The notes under the pieces are model-generated. The model had not been told where the DNA came from, ran no database searches, and saw only the letters and a list, made by a program, of their open reading frames with translations. DNA of 64,000 nt, taken from Prochlorococcus sp. AG-388-A04 (GTDB taxonomy: Bacteria > Cyanobacteriota > Cyanobacteriia > PCC-6307 > Cyanobiaceae). This document shows positions 55,609 through 64,000 of this stretch, piece after piece. The DNA lies in contig QCGL01000006.1 in NCBI GenBank assembly GCA_003279935.1, forward strand, positions 22,001 through 86,000, read 5' to 3'. The position numbers and the translations under genes are program-made. Numbering within the stretch: position 1 is the stretch's first letter; each line of letters begins with the position of its first letter.

Positions 55609-56541
55609 TTGATTAAAATTAGAAATAATTGGGTTGAACAAATTAATTTGACAAATACTTCTGAAAATACAGTTACGAAGCCTGATTGGTTAAGAGTAAA
55701 AGCACCTCAAGTTGAGAGAATAGGTAATACTGCAAATTTATTGAGTGATTTAAAATTAAATACTGTATGTCAAGAAGCAAGCTGCCCTAATATTGGCGAA
55801 TGTTTTGCAAGTGGGACTGCAACTTTTTTAATTATGGGCCCTGGTTGTACTAGAGCATGCCCATATTGTGATATTGATTTTGATAGATCCAAGAGAGATT
55901 TAGACCCAACAGAACCAGATCGTTTAGCAGAGGCTGTGTTTAGATTGAAACTTAAACATGTTGTGATAACCTCTGTTAATAGAGATGATCTAGATGATGG
56001 TGGAGCTTCGCAGTTTTATAAATGTGTTTCGGAAGTTAGAAAAAAATCTCCTGAAACAACTATTGAATTATTAATTCCAGATTTATGTGGTAACTGGTTA
56101 GCACTTGAAAAGATTTTAGATTCTAGACCAAATGTTTTAAATCATAATATTGAAACTGTCTCAGCTTTGTATAGGAAAGTAAGGCCACAAGGAAACTATC
56201 AAAGAACTTTAGAGTTACTTAAAAGAACAAGAGAATATTTCCCAAGTGTTTATACTAAATCTGGATTTATGTTGGGATTAGGAGAAAAGGACAATGAAGT
56301 TCTTACTCTTCTTTTGGATTTAAGAAAAAATGATGTAGATATAGTTACTATTGGCCAATATTTATCTCCAGGTCCAAAACATCTTCAGGTCCAAAGATTT
56401 GTTACCCCTTCGAAATTTAATTATTTTAAATTATTTGGAGAAAATGAATTAGGGTTTATGCAAGTTGTCAGTTCCCCTTTAACTCGTAGTAGTTATCATG
56501 CTGAAGAGATTCAGAAACTCATGAAAAAGTTTCCAAGATAA
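55609..56541 (+). CDS. lipA: Lipoyl synthase
   Basis: Radical SAM enzyme that inserts two sulfur atoms into octanoyl groups of lipoyl-dependent enzymes. The 310-residue protein starts at a TTG. The auxiliary-cluster cysteines are Cys54, Cys59 and Cys65 in [15 protein letters not shown], and the radical SAM set is Cys80, Cys84 and Cys87 in [12 protein letters not shown]. Later [10 protein letters not shown] and [17 protein letters not shown] are typical. The conserved RSSYHAEE is near the end. It converges on the YciI-like gene. Confidence 0.96.
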   Translation: MIKIRNNWVEQINLTNTSENTVTKPDWLRVKAPQVERIGNTANLLSDLKLNTVCQEASCPNIGECFASGTATFLIMGPGCTRACPYCDIDFDRSKRDLDPTEPDRLAEAVFRLKLKHVVITSVNRDDLDDGGASQFYKCVSEVRKKSPETTIELLIPDLCGNWLALEKILDSRPNVLNHNIETVSALYRKVRPQGNYQRTLELLKRTREYFPSVYTKSGFMLGLGEKDNEVLTLLLDLRKNDVDIVTIGQYLSPGPKHLQVQRFVTPSKFNYFKLFGENELGFMQVVSSPLTRSSYHAEEIQKLMKKFPR

Positions 56542-56580
56542 TTAAATGATCTATTGATTAATATTAATCCATTCATTTAA
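56542..56580. repeat. Long inverted repeat at the lipA-yciI junction
   Basis: TTAAATGA (56542-56549) pairs with TCATTTAA (56573-56580), enclosing the 14-base palindrome GATTAATATTAATC (56556-56569). It starts at the lipA stop and runs over the last codons of the YciI-like gene. With no GC-rich stem or T run it is a weak terminator at best, though its place between converging genes suits a bidirectional end. Confidence 0.5.
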
Positions 56581-56844
56581 TTTCCATTCGACAATATTAT
56601 TTTTTATCATCGGATCTTTTTTTATGATCTCTAAGGCTTCTTTATACGTTCCAACTTCAAGAATTAGTAACCCACCAGCTCCTGATTGTTTTAATTCATC
56701 AACCAGAAACCCGCTTTTGATATTTATTCCTTTTCCCTTTAAATTTTTTATCCATTTGACATGTTCATTGATTATTTTCTTTCTTTTATCTTTTTTAATT
56801 AAGTATTCTTTTTTTATGAGTTCAGTCTTAATAAATATAGGCAT
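56551..56844 (-). CDS. YciI-like protein
   Basis: A 97-residue protein of the YciI/YCII (ferredoxin-like alpha-beta) family: EHVKWIKNLKGKGINIKSGF, then the AGGLLILEVGTYKEALEIIKKDP segment that carries the family's conserved DP, and a final VEWKLNEW strand. The histidine in EHVKWI is at the place of the family's conserved His. Enzymatic role unknown in general. Its start is nine bases from the end of gltB, same strand. Confidence 0.82.
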   Translation of the reverse strand: MPIFIKTELIKKEYLIKKDKRKKIINEHVKWIKNLKGKGINIKSGFLVDELKQSGAGGLLILEVGTYKEALEIIKKDPMIKNNIVEWKLNEWININQ

Positions 56845-56853
56845 TTATTAACT

Positions 56854-59800
56854 TTATAAACCAAGCATTTCTTCTTCACTTGGAGGAACTACTAGTTTAA
56901 AAATTTCTTTAAAATTAGACCAATTATTGATTATCTTGGATGCTTTTAGACTCTTTGTTTTTTCTTGATATTCATTAAGAATTCCTAATAAAATCTCTTC
57001 TTGCTTGTGATTAGTTATTTTATGAATACTTACTATTTCCTTATTCACTTTATTTTCTAAATCATTATTTTCATCAAGGATATAAGCTATACCACCAGTC
57101 ATTCCTGCTCCAATATTTCTTCCTATTGAACCTAAAACTACTATCTTGCCACCAGTCATATATTCACAACAATGGTCCCCCGAACCCTCTGTGATTGCAG
57201 TAGCTCCACTATTTCTAACGGCAAATCTTTCTCCGGATTTACCTAAAGCAAATAACTTACCACCTGTTGCTCCATAAAGACAAGTATTACCCAATATTAC
57301 TTGCTCTGAAGATTTCTCATCTACTTGCGGGGGAACAATAGTAAGTACACCGCCATTCATTCCTTTACAAACATAATCATTAGCTTCTCCAATTAATTGG
57401 ATATGCATTCCTTTTAATAAAAAAGCACCAAAACTCTGTCCTGCATATCCTTTGAAATTGAGATTTAGTTCACCATTAAATCCATTATTTCCATATAGTG
57501 CTGCAATTTCACCTGATATTTTTGCACAAACACTTCTGTCAGTGTTCCTGATTTCTATCTCTTTAGTTAATTTTCCATGATTCTTAATAGAATTGATGAA
57601 TTCATTCTCAGATAATAAATGATCCTCTAATACATATCCATTCGTATGAGCAGTCTTAGAATGCTTTAACCATGATCTATCTTTGTTTTGAGCTCCTTTG
57701 TTAATTAAAGAACTAAGGTCAATATTCGCAGTTTTTGGAAGCTTAATATCTCTAGCTGTAAGAAATTCCTGATTACCAATCAATTCCTCCATATTAGAGA
57801 CGCCAATACTACTCATTATTTGTCTTATTTCTTCAGCAATATATAAGAAAAAGTTCACAACATTTTCAGGTAAACCTTTAAACCTTTTTCTTAATTCTTC
57901 TTTTTGAGTAGCTACCCCGACAGGACATTTGTTTGTATGACAAACACGCGCCATTATGCAGCCTTCAGCAATCATTGCTACTGAACCAAATCCAAATTCT
58001 TCCGCGCCTAAAAGAGCTGCTATTACAACATCCCATCCTGTTTTAAGCCCCCCATCAGTTCTCAAAAGTACTCTCCCTCTAAGATTATTTTCCATAAGAG
58101 ATTTATGGACTTCTGCAACACCTAATTCCCAAGGTAAGCCAGCATGTTTAATAGAACTTAAAGGTGAAGCCCCAGTACCTCCATCATGTCCGGAAATTTG
58201 TATTACATCTGCATTCGCTTTGCTAACTCCAGCAGCGATAGTACCTATACCAATTTCAGAAACAAGTTTTACACTTACCTTCGCTTTTGGATGTACTTGG
58301 TGCAAGTCATGAATTAACTGAGCTAAGTCTTCAATAGAATAGATATCATGATGTGGGGGTGGAGATATTAAAGCTACTCCAGGTTTGCTGTTTCTTAGCT
58401 TCGCAATATATGAATCAACTTTTGGTCCTGGTAGTTGGCCACCTTCTCCTGGCTTAGCTCCTTGAGCCATTTTTATTTCAAGTTGCTTCCCACTTCTTAG
58501 ATATTCTGGAGTTACCCCAAATCTTCCAGAGGCTATTTGTTTAATAGCTGAGCAAGCAGTATCCCCATTTTCTAGGCCTTTTATAGATGGTAATATTGCT
58601 GATTGAGTATTTTCATCGATATCATTCAATACATTAAAACGAGCAGGATCTTCTCCTCCTTCCCCACTATTACTTTTCCCACCAATTCTATTCATTGCGA
58701 CGGCCAATACTTCATGAGCTTCTCTTGATAAGGCTCCTAAACTCATTCCTCCAGTACAAAACCTTTTACATATTGATTCAACACTTTCAACCTCATCTAT
58801 GGGGATACTTTTTCTTGTCGATTTAATTGAGAGTAAATCTCTTAATGAAGTAACAGGTCTATTTCGAATAAGTGTTTTATAAGTCTCAAAATGATCATAT
58901 CCTGGTCCTTGCTTTAGGGCAGAATGTAAAACCTTTGACATTTCAGGATTATTAGAATGATATTCTCCATTATTTCTAAACTGAACAAATCCTAAAAACT
59001 CTAATTTTTTTAAATCTATTTCTGGAAAAGCTTTGGTATGAACTGAGAGTGATTCATTCGCAAGTTCTTTTAGTGTGATCCCTGCAATTCGACTTGTTGT
59101 TCCATCGAAAGCTATTTTAATCAGGTCAGAGCCAAGACCAACAGCTTCAAATATTTGGGCACCATGATAACTAGATAAAAGGGAAATTCCTATTTTTGAA
59201 AGTATTTTTCTTAATCCATCTTCTAAAGCTTTTTTGATATTTTCCTGAACGTCATCTATTGATAGTGGATTGATTTTCTTACTAGCAATAAGCTTTTGAG
59301 TTTTTGGATGTTGTAACCAATGTCTGCCAGATTCAAGTGTTAACCAAGGGCATACAGCGCTAACTCCATAACCAATTAAACATGCTAGGTGATGCGTGCT
59401 CCAACATTGACCAGTATCAATTATTAGCGAGGCTTTTAATCTTATTTCTTTTTTAAGAAGATAATGATGAATTGCACCTACAGCTAATAAAGGAGGAATA
59501 AAACTTTGTTTAGAACTGACTCCTCTATCAGAAATGATAATTAAAGAGCAACCTTCATTTATTGCTTTCTCGCTTACTTTACAAATATCATCTAACTTTG
59601 CTTCAAATCCTTTTATTCCTTCCTCGATATCAAATAAACTTGAAATGGTTTTTGATTTAATTTCTGATTCTGTTAATGAAATTAATTCTTGTTCATTAAT
59701 TATTGGACTTTTTAAATGTATAAAAGGCTTAATATCATTAGATTCGAAAGGAGAGCATCTTTCACCTAAATGCATCTCTAGACTCATTACTAATTTTTCT

Positions 59801-61419
59801 CTTAAAGGATCTATGGGAGGATTAGTAACTTGTGCAAATCTTTGTTTGAAATAGTCATATAAAATATGAGGCTTTGAAGAAAGTACTGCTAATGGTATAT
59901 CGTCCCCCATACAATAAGTTGGTTCTTTAGATAGAGAAGCCATTGAATCAAGAATGAGGTCATTATCTTCTGAAGAAAAACCAAAAGCAGTTTGCTGTTG
60001 AAGCAACTCAAGATCTTTTAGATTACATGTATTGGACCATTCATTTTTTGTAAGTTTTACTCTTCTTTTTTGTAGCAGACTTTTATAACTTTTTCTTTTT
60101 GAAGCTTCTGCTTTAACTTCCCAGTTTCTTAAAATTTTCTTCTGGGTTAAGTCTACTGCAAGCATTTGACCTGGTCCCAATCGTCCTTTTTCAATAACTC
60201 TGCTTTCTTCAATATCGACAACGCCTGTCTCTGAACCCATTATCACAAAACCGTCATTTGTAATTGAATATCTAGCAGGTCTTAATCCATTCCTATCGAG
60301 TGTCGCTCCAACAAAATTTCCATCTGCAAATACTAGTAAAGCAGGTCCGTCCCAAGCCTCTTGGAGAGTAGCTGAATATTCATAAAAAGCTTTAATATCT
60401 TCTCGGATTTCAAGTTCTGGTTGATCTCGAAATGCTTCTGGAACAAGTTTTAGTAAAGAATCAGTTATTGGGTTGCCTGAACGAATATTAATTTCTAAAG
60501 TTGCGTCAAGATTTGATGAATCACTTTTGTTTATATCTACTATTGGCTTGATATCGTGAGACAGCTCTCCCCAGAACTCATCTACATGTTTTTCCGATGC
60601 TTTTGCCCAATTAATGTTGCCTAAAAGGGTATTAATTTCTCCATTATGACCTAAAAATCTCATAGGCTGGGCAAGAGGCCATTTGGGTAACGTATTTGTG
60701 CTAAATCTTCGATGGTAAACAGAAAAAGAAACTTTAAAATCTTCTTTCTTTAAGTCTTCGTAAAATTCTGATAAAACTTCAGATCTAACCATACCTTTGT
60801 AGACAACGGTTTTGGAACTCAGTGATGCGAAATAAAATTCGCATTCACCGATAGCTTTTTTTGTATTATCTCTTATCCTTTTTTCAATTCTTTTTCTTAG
60901 TTGAAATAAGAGCATCTCAATATCTCTTTTATCATCATTGTCTAAGCAGACGATCCATTGGTTTATAAATGGTGCGTTTGCTTTTGCTAAAACTCCTAAT
61001 GTTTCATTGTTTGTAGGTACATTTCTCCAAAATGTTTCTTTGAAATTTAAATCTTTGGCTTCTTCATCGCATATAAGTTTTGATTCTTTAACTTTCAATT
61101 CATTATTTGGCATGAAAATCATACCTAAACCTCTCTTTTCATAGGTTTCAGTATTTAAATTCAACTCTCTATCTAAAATTGTCCATGGAATTGAACATAA
61201 AATCCCTGCTCCATCTCCAGAATCACTATCTCCTCCACATCCCCCTCTATGCTCCATACAATTCAAGCCTATTAGAGATTGTTTCAATATCCAATTACTT
61301 TTTTCGCCATCAATATTAGCGATGAAACCAACACCACAAGCATCTTTCTCCCCAATAATTCCGTTTGGGGAATAACTATCTTGATATGGCTTGTTACTTC
61401 TTTTGATACATTCTCGCAT
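56854..61419 (-). CDS. gltB: Ferredoxin-dependent glutamate synthase
   Basis: Large GOGAT subunit that makes two glutamates from glutamine and 2-oxoglutarate, the nitrogen-assimilation step after glutamine synthetase. The 1521-residue protein has an N-terminal Ntn amidotransferase domain whose nucleophile Cys28 follows a short propeptide (EKDACGVGF). It then has the HRRFSTNTLPKWPLAQPMR segment, a central domain, the FMN-binding synthase domain (SGEGGEDPARF, SVKLVSEIGIGTIAAGV, SGHDGGTGASPLSSIKHAG), the 3Fe-4S loop CIMARVCHTNKCPVGVA and the GXGXG beta-helix tail. Ferredoxin dependence is inferred from the organism (no gltD adjacent); glsF is another name. Confidence 0.95.
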   Translation of the reverse strand: MRECIKRSNKPYQDSYSPNGIIGEKDACGVGFIANIDGEKSNWILKQSLIGLNCMEHRGGCGGDSDSGDGAGILCSIPWTILDRELNLNTETYEKRGLGMIFMPNNELKVKESKLICDEEAKDLNFKETFWRNVPTNNETLGVLAKANAPFINQWIVCLDNDDKRDIEMLLFQLRKRIEKRIRDNTKKAIGECEFYFASLSSKTVVYKGMVRSEVLSEFYEDLKKEDFKVSFSVYHRRFSTNTLPKWPLAQPMRFLGHNGEINTLLGNINWAKASEKHVDEFWGELSHDIKPIVDINKSDSSNLDATLEINIRSGNPITDSLLKLVPEAFRDQPELEIREDIKAFYEYSATLQEAWDGPALLVFADGNFVGATLDRNGLRPARYSITNDGFVIMGSETGVVDIEESRVIEKGRLGPGQMLAVDLTQKKILRNWEVKAEASKRKSYKSLLQKRRVKLTKNEWSNTCNLKDLELLQQQTAFGFSSEDNDLILDSMASLSKEPTYCMGDDIPLAVLSSKPHILYDYFKQRFAQVTNPPIDPLREKLVMSLEMHLGERCSPFESNDIKPFIHLKSPIINEQELISLTESEIKSKTISSLFDIEEGIKGFEAKLDDICKVSEKAINEGCSLIIISDRGVSSKQSFIPPLLAVGAIHHYLLKKEIRLKASLIIDTGQCWSTHHLACLIGYGVSAVCPWLTLESGRHWLQHPKTQKLIASKKINPLSIDDVQENIKKALEDGLRKILSKIGISLLSSYHGAQIFEAVGLGSDLIKIAFDGTTSRIAGITLKELANESLSVHTKAFPEIDLKKLEFLGFVQFRNNGEYHSNNPEMSKVLHSALKQGPGYDHFETYKTLIRNRPVTSLRDLLSIKSTRKSIPIDEVESVESICKRFCTGGMSLGALSREAHEVLAVAMNRIGGKSNSGEGGEDPARFNVLNDIDENTQSAILPSIKGLENGDTACSAIKQIASGRFGVTPEYLRSGKQLEIKMAQGAKPGEGGQLPGPKVDSYIAKLRNSKPGVALISPPPHHDIYSIEDLAQLIHDLHQVHPKAKVSVKLVSEIGIGTIAAGVSKANADVIQISGHDGGTGASPLSSIKHAGLPWELGVAEVHKSLMENNLRGRVLLRTDGGLKTGWDVVIAALLGAEEFGFGSVAMIAEGCIMARVCHTNKCPVGVATQKEELRKRFKGLPENVVNFFLYIAEEIRQIMSSIGVSNMEELIGNQEFLTARDIKLPKTANIDLSSLINKGAQNKDRSWLKHSKTAHTNGYVLEDHLLSENEFINSIKNHGKLTKEIEIRNTDRSVCAKISGEIAALYGNNGFNGELNLNFKGYAGQSFGAFLLKGMHIQLIGEANDYVCKGMNGGVLTIVPPQVDEKSSEQVILGNTCLYGATGGKLFALGKSGERFAVRNSGATAITEGSGDHCCEYMTGGKIVVLGSIGRNIGAGMTGGIAYILDENNDLENKVNKEIVSIHKITNHKQEEILLGILNEYQEKTKSLKASKIINNWSNFKEIFKLVVPPSEEEMLGL

Positions 61420-61615
61420 AGATTATTTTACTATATAAGAAAATTAATTTATTTCTATTATAAAAATGAATATCAAAATACAAAGTAAAAATAATGAAGA
61501 ATTACTAAACAAATTAAAATTTCATTTGTAAATCAAAAAAAATAAAAAATACTTTAGATATGACTCATAAAAGGTTATGATAATTTGATATATATTTTTT
61601 TTTATAATTTCATAG

Positions 61616-61993
61616 ATGCCGACCATTTCCCAATTAATTGGTTCAGAAAGAAAACGTCTGACAAGAAAAACAAAATCTCCTGCGCTTAAATCTTGTCCAG
61701 AGAGAAGAGGAGTATGTACAAGAGTTTATACATCTACTCCTAAAAAACCTAATTCTGCCTTAAGAAAAGTAGCCAGAGTTAGATTAACTTCGGGTTTTGA
61801 AGTTACCGCATATATTCCAGGGATCGGACATAATTTACAGGAACACTCTGTAGTCCTTCTTAGGGGAGGAAGAGTTAAAGATCTGCCGGGGGTGAGATAT
61901 CATATAATAAGAGGAACTTTAGATACTGCAGGAGTCAAAGATAGACGTCAATCCAGATCTAAATATGGAGCAAAAGCTCCTAAAAACGATTAA
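61616..61993 (+). CDS. rpsL: 30S ribosomal protein S12
   Basis: Decoding-centre protein, first gene of the str operon. The 125-residue protein reads [20 protein letters not shown] and has [20 protein letters not shown] with the lysine of streptomycin sensitivity, and [20 protein letters not shown]. The gap of about 196 bases upstream, before the divergent gltB, holds its promoter and no supported gene. Confidence 0.99.
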   Translation: MPTISQLIGSERKRLTRKTKSPALKSCPERRGVCTRVYTSTPKKPNSALRKVARVRLTSGFEVTAYIPGIGHNLQEHSVVLLRGGRVKDLPGVRYHIIRGTLDTAGVKDRRQSRSKYGAKAPKND

Positions 61994-62019
61994 TTTTTTA
62001 ACATCAATACTTTTCCCAA

Positions 62020-62490
62020 ATGTCACGTCGTAATGCAGCAGTAAAAAGACCAGTTTTGCCGGATCCTCAATTTAATAGTCGTCTTGCTTCAATGATGATT
62101 TCTAGATTGATGAAACATGGTAAAAAATCTACTGCACAAAAAATATTATCAGATGCTTTCTCTCTAATCAGTGAGAGAACAGGTGGAAATGCTGTGGAGT
62201 TATTTGAAACAGCTGTAAAGAATGCAACCCCTTTAGTAGAGGTTAGAGCCAGAAGAGTTGGAGGTGCTACTTATCAAGTTCCTATGGAAGTTCGTCAAGA
62301 AAGAGGAACTGCGATGGCACTAAGATGGCTTGTTACTTTTTCAAGAGGAAGAAATGGAAAGAGTATGTCACAAAAATTAGCAGGTGAATTAATGGATGCA
62401 GCTAATGAAACTGGTAGCGCAGTTAAGAAGAGAGAAGATACTCATAAAATGGCAGAAGCTAATAAGGCTTTTGCTCACTACAGATACTAA
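62020..62490 (+). CDS. rpsG: 30S ribosomal protein S7
   Basis: Head-nucleating 16S rRNA-binding protein, 156 residues. It has [20 protein letters not shown], the [20 protein letters not shown] segment and the C-terminal [20 protein letters not shown]. It follows rpsL by 26 bases. Confidence 0.99.
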
Positions 62491-62594
62491 TTTCGACCCA
62501 AAATGGTCCTTATTTAGTTTATTATTAAGCAAAAGTTTATTTGATTTAATAAACTGTAGCTTTTTAGCAATTTATTCTATTTGGAGTTTTAACA

Positions 62595-64000
62595 TTGGCA
62601 CGCGACTTTCCCCTTGAACGAGTAAGAAATATAGGTATAGCCGCTCATATTGACGCTGGTAAAACAACTACTACTGAGAGAATACTTTTTTATTCAGGGG
62701 TTGTTCATAAAATCGGAGAAGTACATGATGGTGCTGCCGTAACAGATTGGATGGCTCAAGAAAGAGAAAGAGGAATTACTATCACAGCTGCTGCTATTTC
62801 TACAAGTTGGCAAGATCATAGAATTAATATTATTGATACTCCAGGCCACGTTGACTTTACAATTGAAGTTGAAAGATCGATGAGAGTTTTAGATGGTGTT
62901 ATAGCTGTGTTTTGTGCGGTAGGGGGAGTTCAGCCACAATCAGAGACTGTTTGGAGACAAGCTGATAGATACTCTGTTCCAAGAATGGTTTTCGTCAATA
63001 AGATGGATAGAACAGGCGCAGACTTCCTAAAAGTTAATCAACAAATTAAAGATCGTCTTAAAGCAAATGCTTTTCCTATTCAACTTCCAATAGGAGCTGA
63101 AGGGGATCTTTCAGGAATTATTGATTTAGTAAGTAACAAGGCCTATTTATACAAAAATGATTTAGGAACTGATATTGAAGAAGCTCCAATACCAGATGAC
63201 ATGAAAGACGAGGCATTGGAATGGAGAAGTAAATTAATGGAAAGTGTCGCAGAAAATGATGAAGAATTAATTGAAATATTTTTGGATAAGGGCGAATTAA
63301 CAGAAGATCAATTAAAAAAAGGGATTAGAGAAGGAGTTCTCAAGCATGGATTAGTTCCTGTTTTATGTGGATCAGCCTTTAAAAATAAAGGGGTTCAATT
63401 AGTTCTTGATGCAGTAGTTGACTATTTGCCAGCGCCAATTGATGTAAAACCAATTCAAGGTGTTTTACCAAATGGTAAGGAAGATGTTAGACCTTCGGAT
63501 GATAATGCTCCTTTCAGTGCACTTGCTTTCAAAGTCATGTCTGATCCTTATGGAAAATTAACTTTTGTAAGAATGTATTCTGGAGTGCTGTCTAAAGGCA
63601 GTTATGTTATGAATTCAACTAAGGATGCCAAAGAGAGAATTTCAAGGTTAGTTATCTTAAAAGCTGATGAAAGGGAAGAAGTAGATGAATTAAGAGCAGG
63701 AGATTTAGGTGCGGTATTGGGATTGAAGAATACAACAACAGGTGACACCTTATGTAATACCGATGACCCAATAGTTCTAGAAACTTTATTTATCCCCGAA
63801 CCTGTTATCTCAGTTGCTGTAGAACCAAAAACTAAAGGGGATATGGAGAAACTTTCTAAGGCCTTACAAGCCTTGTCTGAAGAAGATCCAACCTTTAGGG
63901 TAAGTACAGATCAAGAGACTAATCAGACTGTTATAGCCGGCATGGGGGAACTACATCTTGAAATTCTTGTAGACAGAATGTTGAGAGAGTTTAAAGTTGA
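62595..64000 (+). CDS. fusA: Elongation factor G, N-terminal part (gene cut by window end)
   Basis: Translocation GTPase. The reading frame opens at a TTG (62595) giving [20 protein letters not shown] and is open to the end of the window. G1 is [10 protein letters not shown]2 lies in the [14 protein letters not shown] region, G3 is DTPGHVDF, G4 is NKMDRTGAD and G5 is GSAFKNKG. The second domain begins near base 63500. It is the third gene of the str operon, 104 bases after rpsG; tuf probably follows beyond the window. Confidence 0.97.
   Translation, partial: MARDFPLERVRNIGIAAHIDAGKTTTTERILFYSGVVHKIGEVHDGAAVTDWMAQERERGITITAAAISTSWQDHRINIIDTPGHVDFTIEVERSMRVLDGVIAVFCAVGGVQPQSETVWRQADRYSVPRMVFVNKMDRTGADFLKVNQQIKDRLKANAFPIQLPIGAEGDLSGIIDLVSNKAYLYKNDLGTDIEEAPIPDDMKDEALEWRSKLMESVAENDEELIEIFLDKGELTEDQLKKGIREGVLKHGLVPVLCGSAFKNKGVQLVLDAVVDYLPAPIDVKPIQGVLPNGKEDVRPSDDNAPFSALAFKVMSDPYGKLTFVRMYSGVLSKGSYVMNSTKDAKERISRLVILKADEREEVDELRAGDLGAVLGLKNTTTGDTLCNTDDPIVLETLFIPEPVISVAVEPKTKGDMEKLSKALQALSEEDPTFRVSTDQETNQTVIAGMGELHLEILVDRMLREFKV

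Noticed and set aside
61468..61533. A 21-codon frame before rpsL (MNIKIQSKNNEELL...).
   Set aside because: Codon pattern looks protein-like but it is too short and isolated to support; could be the remains of a gene.
1..64000. CRISPR arrays, insertion sequences, rRNA genes and prophage genes.
   Set aside because: No regularly spaced direct repeats, no transposase, no rRNA stretches and no phage structural genes were seen on either strand.

Overview
The window is chromosomal DNA of a marine picocyanobacterium, almost certainly a high-light-adapted Prochlorococcus. The base composition is very AT-rich, genes are tightly packed with many TTG and GTG starts, and photosystem I genes (psaA, psaB, psaI, psaL), a cyanobacterial NDH-1 subunit (ndhN), ferredoxin-type glutamate synthase, cyanobacterial glutamate-cysteine ligase and LdpA are all present. 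The clade is an inference from composition and gene content, not from a database search. The window begins inside trpE and ends inside fusA.

Layout. 1-19.5 kb holds mixed metabolism and DNA maintenance: trpE (end), gshA, ppc with a small GNAT-like partner, tRNA-Arg, recF, speD, larE, a double-domain CobO-like protein, a MoeB-rhodanese protein, a CAAD/CURT1-type membrane protein, a fructosamine-kinase-like protein, a CrtD-like carotenoid oxidoreductase, tyrA, a degenerate DinG-like protein, a DUF2839 protein, recA with an upstream LexA-type box, a HAD phosphatase, tRNA-Gln, ldpA and ndhN. 19.8-35.9 kb is one long ribosomal supercluster: rplC to secY, adk, rpmJ, rpsM, rpsK, rpoA, rplQ, truA, rplM, rpsI, rpmE and prfA. 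rpsJ, rpsN and rpmD, found in this array in some bacteria, are not in it.

35.9-45.6 kb is mixed. An HNH endonuclease, alr and tRNA-Ser(GCU) are followed by a short accessory block. That block holds a Wzz-like chain-length protein, a Wza-like exporter, an NTF2-like protein and two very small ribbon-helix-helix-like proteins. The block sits directly beside the tRNA and carries clustered CTAG motifs upstream of wza and between the two small regulators. A HAD phosphatase and a CbiG-CobJ fusion of cobalamin synthesis follow. 45.6-52.7 kb is the photosystem I region: psaA-psaB with a strong terminator, a GT2 glycosyltransferase, a HEAT-repeat membrane protein, then psaI-psaL. 52.8-61.4 kb has an NlpC/P60 hydrolase and a beta-lactamase-like protein transcribed back to back, a serine-recombinase-like protein that has lost its catalytic serine, lipA, a YciI-like protein and the large gltB gene. 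From 61.6 kb the str operon starts (rpsL, rpsG, fusA).

Most of the window is conserved core genome. The parts that deserve a second look are the tRNA-Ser-linked polysaccharide export block with its candidate regulators, the recombinase-like and DinG-like proteins with lost catalytic motifs, an 11-base C tract just before rpoA in otherwise AT-rich DNA, a hexanucleotide repeat before rpsS, and several inverted repeats in leaders (ribosomal operon, CAAD gene, psaA). I found no CRISPR array, no insertion sequence, no prophage and no rRNA gene.
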